Source of the DNA: Psoroptes ovis
Taxonomy: Eukaryota > Arthropoda > Arachnida > Sarcoptiformes > Psoroptidae
Length of the DNA: 64,000 nucleotides
Assembly: GCA_002943765.1 (NCBI GenBank)
Contig: PQWQ01000002.1
Span: 3,348,001-3,412,000, forward strand
Direction of reading: 5' to 3'
Shown: piece after piece, positions 38,801-52,200 of the stretch
How positions within the stretch are numbered: the stretch's first letter is position 1
Layout of the letters: the number at the start of each line of letters is the position of its first letter
Translations under genes and position numbers: made by a program
Notes under the pieces: model-generated
Database searches by the model: none
What the model was told of the DNA's origin: nothing
Seen by the model: only the letters and a program-made list of their open reading frames with translations

Positions 38801-41800
38801 AATTGTAAATCCATAATGAATGATCACAATAAATGATCAATCATGATAAATTATTGACATAATCATCACAATAAGTGAATAATCGTCATCAGAGCATTTG
38901 AAAAAACAATATTTTCAAATGCAAATGTTGATATTTTTCTCAAAAAAACAAATTTTGGATAATTTTGAGGAAAATTTATGGGTTTTCTATGAGAAAATTT
39001 CTCAATGTAATTAGTAATTAGTCAGGTAAAAATGAGGAATGTGAAAATATTTTCATTCACAAAAAGTGAAGAATTTATTCACATTTTATACTCATTAATC
39101 ATCAGTGTGAAGATATTATCACAATTAGAATATTAACGTTGAAAAATAAACAGAAAAAATTTCAAACAATTAACATTTGTCAAGATTGGAATTGATTATC
39201 ATTATTATTAGCGCATATGAGACACTAGCGAATTGAAACCCTGTGTCAAACACTTTTGTTTGATTTGATTTCGAATCGAAGAATTTGTTTAATTTTTGCC
39301 AGTTTTGATCGAGAATCTTTTGAAATCACTACAAAATCTTTGCCAAACACAAAAATGCAGATGATTGATGCCAAATTTACCATTAAATGTGATAATAATG
39401 ATAATAATTGACGGAGAAGAGATGGGATCAAACAACCATTCGAAAAAATGGTCTGAAAAATATCTTTTTTTTCTCGCCGACCTTATTGAATGATGTTTGC
39501 ACTATTCGTCTGCGTTTGTTTGTGTGTGTTTCTGTGTTTGTATATCAAAAATTCTGTATGTACATTGACAAAATGTTTTTCAATTTCTTTACAAATTTTG
39601 TCATTATTTACTTAGCACATCATTCATTCATCAATCTATTCATTCTCTTCATTCAATTTTTTATTTGATTTTGCAATTGAAATTGCAATACAAGATAACA
39701 AAAAAAAAATTGAATTGAATACATGTGTTTTTATTTTATTCTTTATTTTGTTGTAAATCAAATACACCTTTTCTTGTTTGATTATTGAAACACATTGATA
39801 TATTATTCGATATGTTTATTTATACATTTATCATCAAATGACATTAATGAAAAAGAATCGTGAAATAATTGTTTAGAATTTTGAATTAGGTAAATAGAAA
39901 AAAGCTTGAAAAAAATTCTCCAAAAACATATTGAATCATAACATTTGTTTATTTATTTATTTATTTATTTGTCGATATTTTATTGATTTCTATCATTTTT
40001 TTGTCGCTTTTACCATCATTCACATTACACAGTTTGAATAATGATTTACATTTATTCTTGTCGAATAAATTCAATGAATTCATTGCGAGAAAAATAAATA
40101 AATTTTCTCCCATCCATTCATGCATTGATTCAATCAAAATCAATGAATTGATTATTTGACACAGTGATAATCTTGTGAAAATTTTGCACAAATAAAAAAA
40201 GAGAGAAAATTGAATGACAATAAATCATAAATTATTATCGGAATATCAGAAAATATTTCATCAAATTTTCACCTAATGAAACGAATGCCGAATATTAAGT
40301 TGAAAAAATTGAATATTTGGAGATTTAAAATTGTTTGAAACAATTGATTGAAACAATCAGATTGTGAATCAGATTTTTTTTGTTTTCGCTCAGATTTATC
40401 AACGAATTGTGGTTCCTAGTTTATCATCATCATCATTATTATTATCAGTGAAAATCATCAGAGGACAAATGAAATTCAAAACGATAAAATAAATCTTTTT
40501 AAGCAATGTAATCAGACGGGAAAATTTTTTTTTCGGAAAGAAATTGAATTGTTGACATCGTTTGGAACATTGAAGTGAAACAAACATACATTGTGACAAA
40601 TACACAGTAAAAACTGAATCAATCAGAGAAAAAATGGAATGTGATTCAATTTTCATCAAATTTTGAATTTTTCCATTTTTTTCGTCGAAATTTGAAGATA
40701 ATTCCTTATGATTTGAATGAATAAAAACGCATAAATGAATGAAAAAAATGAAATAATGAAATGAAAGATTGAAGCAATCTGATAAGAATTTGATGACGAG
40801 TAGCAGCGAATAGTAATGGGTCAACATCATCAATTGATTATTTGAAAGGCGAATCAACATCAAAATCGTAACAAAAAATAATAAAATTAAAAAAAATTAA
40901 AAGAAAATGGACACGTGCAACGTGTGTGTGTGTGTGTGTGTGTGTGTGATGAAAAGACACACGCCCAAAGAAAATTTATATTTATGAATGTATACGATTC
41001 TTCAATTTATTGTTTATTATTACGACGTTAAATTATATGATTATTATTATTACGATTATGATTACGTACATGGAGGCAATGCAATGAAATGAAAGTAAAA
41101 ATAAATAAAAAAAAATGAATAAACACGTGCAAAGCAAAAACACGTTTGAATCAAATGTGTATTTGCCGTAAAATAAGCATACGTCGTCATCGTCGTCGAC
41201 GATATATATGGTTGATTGACTGACTTGACTGACCTTCTTGTATTTTATCTTTCATTCTTTTTACTAAAATATTTTCAAAGGCATATCGCACTTGAACAGA
41301 TTTAAAATTTTTCACTTAACACAAATCAAGATTCTGTATCAATATTCTTGAACGCTATGAATATAGAATAGAATCGGCAGAATCAAATGAAATGAAATGA
41401 AAAACAGAAATGAACGTGTGTCAATTTGAAAGAATTTTTATTTTGAGATCAAAATAAAAATCATAAATAAATCTAAATAAGAATAGTGAAATTTTTCGTT
41501 AATTTTAAATGGAAATAATTTTTTGCCAATTGCAATTATGGAAAATAAATTCATTTAATCATTGAATTATGAGAAATTTTTCATATTTCACTCATATTTT
41601 CCTAACATTTTTCATCAAATTTCCTAAAATTTTCTGATATTTTTCGCATGTTTTCCATTTTTAAAAATTATAAAAATGGATGGAAATTTAAGAATTTCGT
41701 TAAAATGCAAAAATACAAAAATTTATGAAAAATTTGCATCAAAGAAATATTTAAAAATTAAATATTTTTGGGAATTAAAAATTTGAATAATAAATGAATT

Positions 41801-44800
41801 TATATTTAACAATAATTTATTCTATCTCATTGTTTGCTCTTATTTCTGAAAACATAAATGGTTTCAGAAATGAAGTTTTGACAAAATAAAAATGAAAATG
41901 TCATTTTTGAAATGAATTATTTCAAGAAATGAAATATTGTTTCAAATATCGAATTGGTTTGTATTTTATTATTGTTATTATTATTTCAAATGGTTTATCA
42001 ACTATTGTTGAATAAATAACACGAATAAAAGGAAAAACTGTGTAAAATAAAATAAAATTAAAATGAAACAAACGATCAAAAATATATTTCATTGATAAAT
42101 TATTCTCATTTTTCTAACAAAAATGAAAATGACATTATGTTTGTCATTTTTTCATTGAATCGAAATGCAAATATTCAAATTCTAACGAATTTGCATAATT
42201 TTTGTCATTTTGTTCAAAATTGAAATTGTAAACGATGCTAATTACACTGCATTTAGAGTTTTTGAATTTCTGAGTTTCTGAATTTTTCAAACAGGGAAAA
42301 ATGTGTCAAACTGTAATGTCAGATGATGAATGGTTAACCGTAAGAATAATTGGAATCAAAAGATATTTTTTGACGGGGTTTTCACCAGAATCAAATGCAA
42401 TGTGTGCAAATACAGTTTCAAAAGATGCAAAATTTGAACGAAATTTTGAATAAAAAACTTACCGATCAATGATAACTGGATCCGAAGGGGTTTCATTACG
42501 ATTTCCGCAACTTTTTTTATCGCAGCATCGACTAAGGACGAATAGATTCAATGGTTAGTTCAGAATTGATTTAAATAAAATAATTGAGATGAAAATGAAT
42601 AAATTTACCTGCACATAACTTCATGTGTTAACAGTACACGACACATTTCTGGATTTTTATCTTGACCTTCATAGATGATGGCCTATTAGTTTGATTTGAT
42701 TTAGATTAAACAAAGAAAAAAAAAACGATCGATAGTTAGAATTGAATCAAATACAATAAAAATCAATGATAATTGCAAAAAATGATCATAGTAATAAATA
42801 GTAATGATGGCGAATTTTTATAAATGAAAATAATCATAAAAATAAAGTAAAATTTTTACAATCATAACAATAATAATAATGATGATAACGATAATAGCAA
42901 TAATAATAAAAGTCAATCGAAACAATCATCATTGACCATTATCGTTGGGGTTACGTGAAAATAAAAATAAAAGTGAAATAAAATAAATTTCAAGTTTTTT
43001 TTGAAATAATTTTCAAAAGAGTATCAATTACTGCTCCCAATGGTCGCATTCATCGAATAAGTCGAATATTTCCTAGGGAATCTTTATAACTTTGGCCAAA
43101 AAAATAGAAAACAAAAACGCTTGACGCAATTTGTTTTTTTCAACAAATTTTTATGATTATTATCACCGTTGCTTTTGGATGGATGAAAAAAATGAAAAAT
43201 TTGTCACTGAACACACTCAAAATACAAAATAAAAAACGAAAAAACTTTGATCAATTTCAACATAAACACACACACACAAACCAATGTGAATCACCATCTT
43301 CAACATCATCGACATTGAATGTAATAAACAATAAAATCGGTGAATAATAGCCAAAAAGTGCAAAAATAATAAATGTGTTTGAAAACATCATCAAAAGTTA
43401 TTTGTTTTGCTTTGCTTTGCTTAAAAATATTTGGCAATAATTTTCTTTTCATTGATTATTATGACAAATTTTAAATTAATTGAATTTACTTCATTTCATT
43501 TTCAATTTGATTTTATTCTATTTGAAATTTATCTGAAATTTAAGTGAAATTTCCAATCAATTTCATGAATTTTCTAAAGATTCATGAATTTTTCTAGGAT
43601 TTCTCATCTCCTCATCATACCGATCATTTATTCATCGATAACTGATTGATTCAATTCATTTAGTGATCAAAAAAATAAAAAAATAAATTCTGAATCCTCT
43701 AGCAGATTAATATTACTCATGAATATTTACAGCTTGAATCATAGTTTATCATTATCAATGATCACTATGATCAATGTTGCTCGAGGCACATTCAAAAATA
43801 TTCTATTGTTCAAATGTTCAATTGATCAATTATAACCATTTGTTTGATATTCGGTATTTGATTTGTGTGATTAGTATGATTTTGACGATTTTTTCTCCTT
43901 CTTTTGACAACAATAAATATCATTGTAATTGTAATGAACAATGGTCGAATATATTTCACTTGTTATTTTGGATATTTGAAAAATGAATATGAATAAATTC
44001 AAATAAATAGATCAAAAAGAACCTGTCATTCTATTCATTTTATTATTACTTTTACTCCAGTATTTTTTCATTGTTATTTTCAATTTTTAAATCATTTTCA
44101 TTTCGATCATTTTGATTATTATTAAAGCTTACAACAAAAACATAATAATACAACAACATATGAATAAATGAAATGATGCATTCATATTTCATTTTATTCA
44201 TTTTACAAATTTCAATTTCATTCATTCATTAATTCTGGCTAGCCTTTTTTTGTGCCCAAATGCAACAATATTTTCAGCCAGCCAACTAGTCAACCAACCA
44301 ACCAACCAACCAAACATCTGTTCGGTTAGATAAGCTTTTGGATGTTTGTCTTGATTCATTCATATATACTTTGCTGCATCCACATTAATACAACAAAATA
44401 CGAACAAACTAAAAACCAAATGCCCAATTGAGAGTAAAGAGGAATATAATCACAATAATACTTTGCATCTAACATTGCAGCAAGTGACAATTGTTAAGCC
44501 AATTTGTTTTCAAATAAAAAATTTCGGAAAATTTTTCGAAAAAAAAACAAAATTGGAAAATGAGAATTTTACCATTATTTGACTGTAGAACAACTAAACT
44601 ATTCAATATGAGATTCGATTCTATTCAATCCAACAATATCTAATCCAACAAATGAATATGAAATGGAATGGACTGCTACTGAATTTAAGTTTGTCATTTG
44701 ATTATCGTTATTATTTATTTATTTCCATTTTGGTGAATAATAAAGCAAAAGCTACCAAAAAATTTCTGGAAATTGGATCACTGTCATTCGAGATAATCAA

Positions 44801-46209
44801 AAGAATCAAAAATAAAAATTTTTTTGGTGGTTGGTTTGTATTGGAAATTCAGTAGCTTTGAAAACTGGAAAATATTTCCTCAACTAAAACTTGTCGTATG
44901 GTGTTTATATGTGAACATGTGTATGCTTATGAACATTCATATGAATGCACACACAAATGATACAATCATCATTATTCATATGAATGTTTCAAATGAATGA
45001 TCAAGTGAATTTTTTGTAAATTGAAACTGGTGAATTTTTATGTAATAGAAATTGGAATAAAAAAATTTGAAAATGAAAAATAATGAAAAATGAATTAATG
45101 AAATTGTAAAATATTGAGGAATCAAGAATCATTTTCATTTTTTGAATAATCATTTGATTGAATGAATATAATGATTATTCATGGAGAATGTCAGAATTAT
45201 AGTTGCATTTGGAATGTAATTGTTATGAATATAGAAAAAAAATTTGAATGATTTTAAATTAATTAATTTGAATTTAATTTACCTGTTTGGTGACTGAATC
45301 AATCAAACGAATATATAAATCTTGTTCTTGCCGTAAACCATTAATGTATAATAATTGTAAACGATAATGAATACCATTGTTTGTTTTGGGACCTTCAGAT
45401 TCCTGTGTTTGGTGTTGATTTATCGAGAAAATCAAGAGAAAAAAAATTGAATTAGAAAATTGAAAATTTTTTTGATTTTGATTTATTCATTCATTCATTT
45501 ATTATATATTTTGATATTACACATGAAAATGACACATACTTGATCTTTTTCAATAAAACCGACAAACGCTGTACGTTCAATTTCGACAGCATGTCCATTT
45601 TTATCGAATAATGCAATGACAAAATGAAAAAAATTACTTTTACGTAAATTTGATGGTGGCTGCTTTTCGAAATGTGCTCTACTTAATCCAATACTATGAT
45701 TTAATGTTCAATTTTGATAATTATTTTGGCGAAAATAATTTTTTATTGTCAATGAAATCAATGAAAGTGATGCATGTCATAGAAAGGAATTAAAATAAAA
45801 ATATATTAGAAATATTTGAAATCATTTAATAAATTAATTTGAAATAAAAATTAATTAATATAATTATTATTATTAAAATTAATATCAATATTTACTTTGA
45901 TGTTTGATGATGATCGGTTAACATTGTATTCGACATCCAAGCACTATGATGATGATGATTAGTGGTGGTACGTAAACCTGGATGATGATGATGGTGATGG
46001 TGATGTGGATGATGATGATGATGATGTAATTGTGTATGTAAATTTGTTGTTTCACTAAAATTTGGTTCTTCTTTTATGATTAAATTATTAGCTGCTGCTG
46101 CTGCAGCTGCAGCGGCAGCCGATGTTGTGGACAAACATGAATGTCTTGCTTGTACAACGCTCAAATCATTCAATTGATTTGGATGATGTAGGCCAAACAT
46201 TGTGGCCAT
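23814..46209 (-). CDS. kn: COE/EBF (collier/knot) transcription factor
   Basis: Thirteen coding exons, all with in-frame GT-AG joins: 46209-45896, 45693-45540, 45402-45283, 42682-42609, 42531-42463, 28703-28622, 26334-26217, 25580-25438, 25332-25206, 25110-25022, 24949-24814, 24289-24017 and 23923-23814. They give 602 residues, or 599 from the second Met, whose MFG matches the usual COE start. After an Ala- and His-rich N-terminus comes the COE DNA-binding domain (about 102-305) with SRAHFEKQPPSNLRKSNFFHF and the zinc knuckle CRVLLTHEVMCSRCCDKKSC. The TIG/IPT domain follows (about 311-397, SPSEGWTIGGTTVIILGDNFF), then a helix-loop-helix dimerisation region (about 400-445) with a single second helix, EIILKRAADLAEALY. 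The C-terminus is Ser/Thr/Asn-rich. COE proteins bind ATTCCCNNGGGAAT as dimers and specify neurons, muscle and blood-like cells. The gene is far larger than its neighbours because of long introns. Confidence 0.97.
31977..32008. repeat. Perfect 14-bp inverted repeat in COE intron
   Basis: AAAAGTTTCAAATT is followed after four A residues by its exact reverse complement. Similarity continues imperfectly outward for roughly ten more bases on each side, so a longer, bulged stem is possible. Confidence 0.8.
38297..38316. repeat. (GAAT)5 microsatellite
   Basis: Five uninterrupted GAAT units. The same tetranucleotide recurs at many places in the window. Confidence 0.9.
40922..40948. repeat. (GT)13 microsatellite
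   Basis: A 27-bp uninterrupted GT run, the longest dinucleotide repeat I saw in the window, inside the large COE intron. The flanks are unique AT-rich sequence. Confidence 0.95.
43068..43081. promoter_or_regulatory. Candidate COE binding site in a COE intron
   Basis: ATTTCCTAGGGAAT matches the known COE/EBF palindrome ATTCCCNNGGGAAT at 11 of 12 defined positions. It lies in the third intron of the COE gene, about 0.4 kb from the zinc-knuckle exons. COE autoregulation is known in other animals, but binding here is an inference. Confidence 0.35.
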
Positions 46210-49200
46210 TATTAACTAGTTGTATGGATTTTTTAATGATAAAATGATTATTTAAATCGCAATTTGTTTATTTATTATGTCTGTACAATTAATAAATCAG
46301 ATGATTAATTCAAATTGAATTAATTTGAAAATTAATTTCAAAAAATTAATGGCAAATGAAAGTATGAATGAATAGGTGATTTAATAATGAAATAAATAAA
46401 TAAACAGAACGTACGCACAAAAGTAAACAAAGTACAAAAATGGTTCCGGAATAATTTATTTTTGGCCAATAAATTGTTATTGATATTTTTTATTATTCTC
46501 TGTTCTCGTCAATCGATGGTGGTCACTTGACAATTTATTTATTTATTAATTCATTTATCATCAATGATCACTGAGTATTATGTTATTGAATAGATGTTTA
46601 TTTATTCTTTCTAAAGAAAAAATTTGAAATCACACAATCAAACATATTTCACCAAGTTCATAGATCCTATTTATATTCGTTTCTCTGCTTATTAAAAGAA
46701 TTTTGAACATGACAAAAAAAAATCAAACATTCTCATGTGTATGTATCTTGAATCTCAAGAGATGTGTTTCCAGAATGTTTATCAATCTCAATACCTACCA
46801 ATGTCAATGAATTTTTAAATTTGAATCATAGACAAACATCGAATCAATTCTTTCTTTTTATCAAAAAATATTTTGAATATTCTTGGAGAATTACTTGATG
46901 ACGATCGCTGCGAAGATGGTACAAAGATGAATATGAAAAAGAATATTTGATCGTTTCACAACAAATTCAAATGTCAAAGTTATTTATGACGAATGATGAT
47001 AATTTTGATGATTTTGTGTGCGTTATTAACGCCGATTTACTTCGATTTATTCGATGATGATTTAGATTTCCACAGCGATAAACTGCATTAAACAACAATT
47101 TTTGAACAAATAAACAAACAAACAAAAAACAAATCATAAACGAATCAAATAAAATAGAAAATCATTCATTGATCATCAACGTGATGTATATGTTTGAGTG
47201 TTTGTTATGCCCAAGTGTATAAAATGTGAATGATTTTTTTGTTGAAAATATTTTTCGAAATTATTCGGTTTATGCTTTCTAAGTTTATGCGTATTTTTAG
47301 GTGTTTTATGCTTGAGTTTGGCATGTATACATGTGTCTCCGTGTGTATGGTGCATGAAATCGATGGTGCTGATGGTGGTGGATTCACATACATGAACATG
47401 TGTATAACTACACACATATACACATATGGAGCGTATCTATGAAATATGCCAAATTCTGCAGCAGCATTTGGTGGCTTAAATGAGCAATCTCTATAGTCAT
47501 ACGTGTGTATGTATATGTGTGTGAACGTGTTTTTACGTGCGTGTATTCGGAGAGAAAATTTCCTTCAAATCGTTATTATCATATCCATTTAAAAAAAAAT
47601 ATGATGAACCCTCAATCAAGCCAACTTAACAAAAGATGATTGTTTTTTGTTTGTTTGTCGGTTGCTTGTTATTTTTATCTCATATTTGTGTATGACCCCT
47701 CCTTCATCGCAACTAAATCAATAATACATCCGCTCCGCCCATTTGACCGGTGCCTATTCTTTATTTGGTTGATTAAGGGAAAGTTTACTCGAAAAAATGT
47801 AATTTTTTGGATGGGTAAAAAATTATTTTTGACTTTTTTTTGACTTTTTAATCGAATAAATAAATGAATGAACCCTCCCCTCTCAAAGCGAATTTTTGCT
47901 GGGATTTTGGCCAATTTCAATCGAAGAAAATCCCGATTCGAATTGATCAATGGATTAGCGGGTGGATTGGAAGATCAAGGAATAGGAGAAAATTCCTGAG
48001 AAAAACCTGATTTCTTCCAATTTTTGACCACAAATATCAACATGTTGCACCGTGGTGATGATAATGGTGCCGGTGGTGGACACATCATTTAGAAGAGAAT
48101 GAATGAATGAATGAATCAATAAATGAATGAATAATGAATGTTGCTACAACTATTCACTGTACAATTCGACAGTAACAAAATTTGTGAAATACCCATGTGT
48201 ATTTTTTTTCTTTTTCGGTGAATGATATGTTAAAAACTGATTTTGTTTTTTCCCCCGAACTTGTTTTGTTTGTTCATATATTCATTCGGTTATTCTTGTT
48301 TTTCACTCCCAATTGGGAATCACGGATTTTCAGCCCTGTACAGCTTTTCCCCGCTGTTTACGTGTGTGTAACACAGTGTAGAAACAATGGCAATGAAAAC
48401 AAGAATAAAAATGCACACACAAGTTGTCCAAACAAAAAAAAATGATTTGTCCTGTAGGATTTGGATAATAATAATAATGATATCGCTGTTGTTACTGCTT
48501 TGGTTGATGTTGTTGTCGCTGTGAATATGCCCAAATGTTTCAAATATTCGCTAATACATTTCAATTGAAATTCAATTGAACCAAGATTCTAAGAAATAGA
48601 ATAATGAATAATGATGATTTTCAATGTCGATTGATTTATCATTAATTTTTATCATTGTTTCGCAGACATATTGACAATGTAACAAGATGTTTGAGAGTGT
48701 GAGAGATTAAACGGAGAAAAAATTAATCAATTTTCTAATAATCAAATTGAAATTCTTTAGTCTGTTTTAGTTGTGTAATTTTATAACAAAAACATGGACA
48801 AATATTGTCGTAACGAATCACAAATGACTACTGCACAAGTACATCATCTTGCACTCGTCACGATATGACACATGTTTATACTAAATTGATTTAAATCAAT
48901 TTATGTTAGGAGATTGAAAGGAATTCAAAGGTGAAATGGAGAAAAATTGAGTTCTAAAATGGTCTTATTAGAAACATAAAAATAGCTCGAAATAGACCAA
49001 AATAAACCTGGAATATGATTTCTAAAATCTAAAATTGCAGGATTTCAAATGAATTTTAAGCAGAATAAATAAATAAATTTTTTCCATCATAAATTCTTGT
49101 TTTATACCGAAAAAAATGTCAACCACATATGAATAAATTAAAATTGATATAAATACGACATAATTTCATAATAATGATAAATAATTAATTAATATCATTC

Positions 49201-52200
49201 TCTATGTGTATTTGTTTAAGAAAAATTGTACAAATTTTAACTTTTTTACAGGTTTCTTACACTCAGAATAGTCTTTGAACTTACTCGATATTTTACCTTT
49301 GAAAAATTCGAACAAGAATGAATTATGAACATGAATTAAAATGAAAAAATTTTCATTGTTCAATTCAACTCAAAAATAAATGAACAAAAAGAAAGGGTTG
49401 AATCATATTTGAATTTTCCATTTTTTCTCATTTAATTTTTTTCGCCATTGAAAAGAAATCATAAATGTCAAATAAATAACAAATAACGAGAATAACTACG
49501 AAAACAAAATACGAATGAAATGAATATTTTGAATTGACAAACAAAAAAAAAACTTTTGAAAATTTCAATTCAAAGTTGATTCAATTTATTCATTCATTTA
49601 TTCATACTCACATTCATTTATTTATTTATTTATTCTCATTTTTTTATATGAAAAATAATGAAAATAACAACAAAAATAATAATAATTCCATTTCCCAATA
49701 GAATTTTTCATTAGTTTTTTTCCATTTTTATTTCTATTTTGTTTTTTGAGTGAAATGAATTTTAGTATTCATATTTTGGACCATATCATTATCATTATTA
49801 AATGATATTCAAAAGAATCGCTTGATTCGCTTCGATCAATTGATGATAATGAAAAATATATGAAATATCGCCATCATCTTCGTTATCATTATTCATTAAT
49901 CGAGTTTCATTTATGCATATACGTTCAGAGATATAAAGATGAATATGTAAATGAAATTTTCCATTGAAATTATGCGATTTCATTCATTGGTCTATTTTTT
50001 TCGTCTTTTTTAATTTATTTTTGGTACACACACATACATATGGATGTGCAAAATGTAATTAATGAAGAAAAAGGAAAAAAAACTTTAATTAAAAATATGA
50101 ATATCAAATATTGTAATTATTATTGGATGTAATATGTCCTTTGTTTCTGGGGCAAGATATATTCTGTAATATGAAGAATATCAAATATGGAACATTACAA
50201 AACATTATCCACAAGGAATTGGATGAGTTTTTCTCATATTTCTCTGATTAATTAAAACAATTTAAATTGGAAATTTTTCTTTTTGAAATCAATGAAATCT
50301 AATGAAATCCACTTTGATTTGATTGCACTAATCCCAATTGCAATAATATGAAAATCTCTATTGAAAATAAGCAGAAATTATGATGATGATTATTATTATT
50401 ATTTGGACACATCTCTTGAGAAGTGATTTGATTTGATTTGATTTGAATCAACAAAAAACAAAGTATTTTCATTTGAATATGAATAACATCTATGTGATAT
50501 GTTAATTAAGTTTCAAAAAATCAAATTTTTATACGATTTCTAAATTATTGCATAATTTTACTTTATAAAAAATTAATTAATTCAATTTCGATTCACAAAT
50601 GTCATTTGATTTGATTTCAACGGCAAGAAAACGAAGAGATTTGAGCTAAATCAAAAGCCAGAATCGTGTGTTTGATGAGGATGTCTGAATTTTGAATTTT
50701 TGGAATATGGTGGCCAACCATTGAATTGAAGACAAATGCATCAAGTGCTTAGGCAAGTGTCTAGCGATTTTTGTTTTGTTTTAAATCGTAAACAAATCAA
50801 ACACCAAAAATGATCCGGTACTTGTGAATTTTCTATTTATTTATTTATTTTTTGTTATTCTCAGCTGTTTATCAATAAATGATGGGAACTGCAACAAAGA
50901 AAATTGGGAAATCATTAACAATTTGAATCTGAGAAACAAAAAACAAAAACAAAACGTCAATCGGAAATAATTTTATTTAATTTCTTTTTCATCAATCACC
51001 AATCAATGTTCATTCAAAATTGAACAATTCTTCCTTGAAATAATGACCAATGATGAATCGATTGTCGCACACAATTAATACAACACACAATTTGACCATC
51101 ATCATCATCAAGCAATCTATCAGCAAAAAAGCATTGACCATTTGAATCATTCGTTGCTGTTTTTTGCGTACATTTCGCTCGTTTAAAATTTCATCAAAGC
51201 ACCCAAAGAACACAGAAACAAAGAAAACCAAGGCTAATTTAAGTTGTTTGTAATGATGCTTTTTTACGTCAGAAAATGAAGAAAAAAAATTTATTTATTT
51301 CTTTTTTCTGTTTGGATCCCGAGAGAAACAAGAATAAATAACTTTCAATGATTCAATGAATGAATGAATTTACCAATACGAAAAAAAAAGACAAAGAAAA
51401 AGTCCAAAGTTGGGACTTGTATAAACATCCATACATACGATACATAGATGATAATAAACAAAACACAAAAACCAATGAGCATTCTTCATTATTATTTTCT
51501 TTACTTCTAATGAACTTCCCGAAGGAATTGGTTTTTTTCAGTTTCATCGAATTGAATTGAATTGAATTTTCGCTTTTCATAGACACAAGAACAATGACAA
51601 AGAATAAATATCATATTGGGAGACTATTGCGAACGAATGCAACAATTTGATGTTGTGCATTGGTTGTTGGCGGCAGTAAACACCATCAACCAAAGCAAAA
51701 TAATAACGAATCGTTGGTTCATTGAATCATCGAGATGATGATAATAATAATGAGAATGAAAATATAAATAATTTGAATGGAAAAAAGTCAATCGAAAATT
51801 GAAGAAGGAAAAATAAATGGCAAATACGAAACCACAATAACGCTGTTAATAAATATTTTTGATACTTTTGATACATTTGAATATTTATATTTTTTTCAAA
51901 TCATCTTATTTATTTTTTCGAATAAAAAATATTCAAATCATTCAACCATGAATTCAATTGTCCCGTTGATCATTTTGTGAGTGATAGAGAGAAATAGATG
52001 CACAAGCATTTCACATGTGCATTTGGTGTATATTAGATATCTTCGCATGTTTAAATTTAAAAGAAAAATATTTTTAATATAAAAATACAAAGATTTCAGT
52101 ATTTTTCACCAGCTCTGGAATCAATTTGAATCAATTTCATTTCGTTTTTTGGAACGAAGAATTTAGAATAATTTAAATTAAATGATTTTAATAATTCATA

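Larger units (their letters stand above)
28704..42462 (-). other. kn: 13.76-kb intron of the COE gene
   Basis: This intron interrupts the DNA-binding domain between the zinc-knuckle exon and the FFLKFFLKC exon. Its donor follows IIDR and its acceptor precedes the next FF codons; phase 2 is kept. It holds no exon I can support. It contains microsatellites such as (GT)13 at 40922-40948, (GAAT)5 at 38297-38316, many AAT/GAT tracts, a 14-bp perfect inverted repeat at 31977-32008 and several unusually long but unconvincing ORFs (plus strand 30661-31131, minus strand 40399-40863 and 37862-38254). A regulatory role is likely from size and gene class, not proven. Confidence 0.8.

Noticed and set aside
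40399..40863. 154-codon minus-strand ORF in the large COE intron
   Set aside because: It is on the COE sense strand but has no recognisable domain, is dominated by I/F/L/S/N, overlaps a GAT trinucleotide tract, and does not fit the COE reading frame or splice phase.
48307..48318. TCCCAATTGGGA palindrome upstream of COE
   Set aside because: It resembles a COE site, but the CCC and GGG halves are four bases apart rather than two, so it does not match the known dimer spacing.
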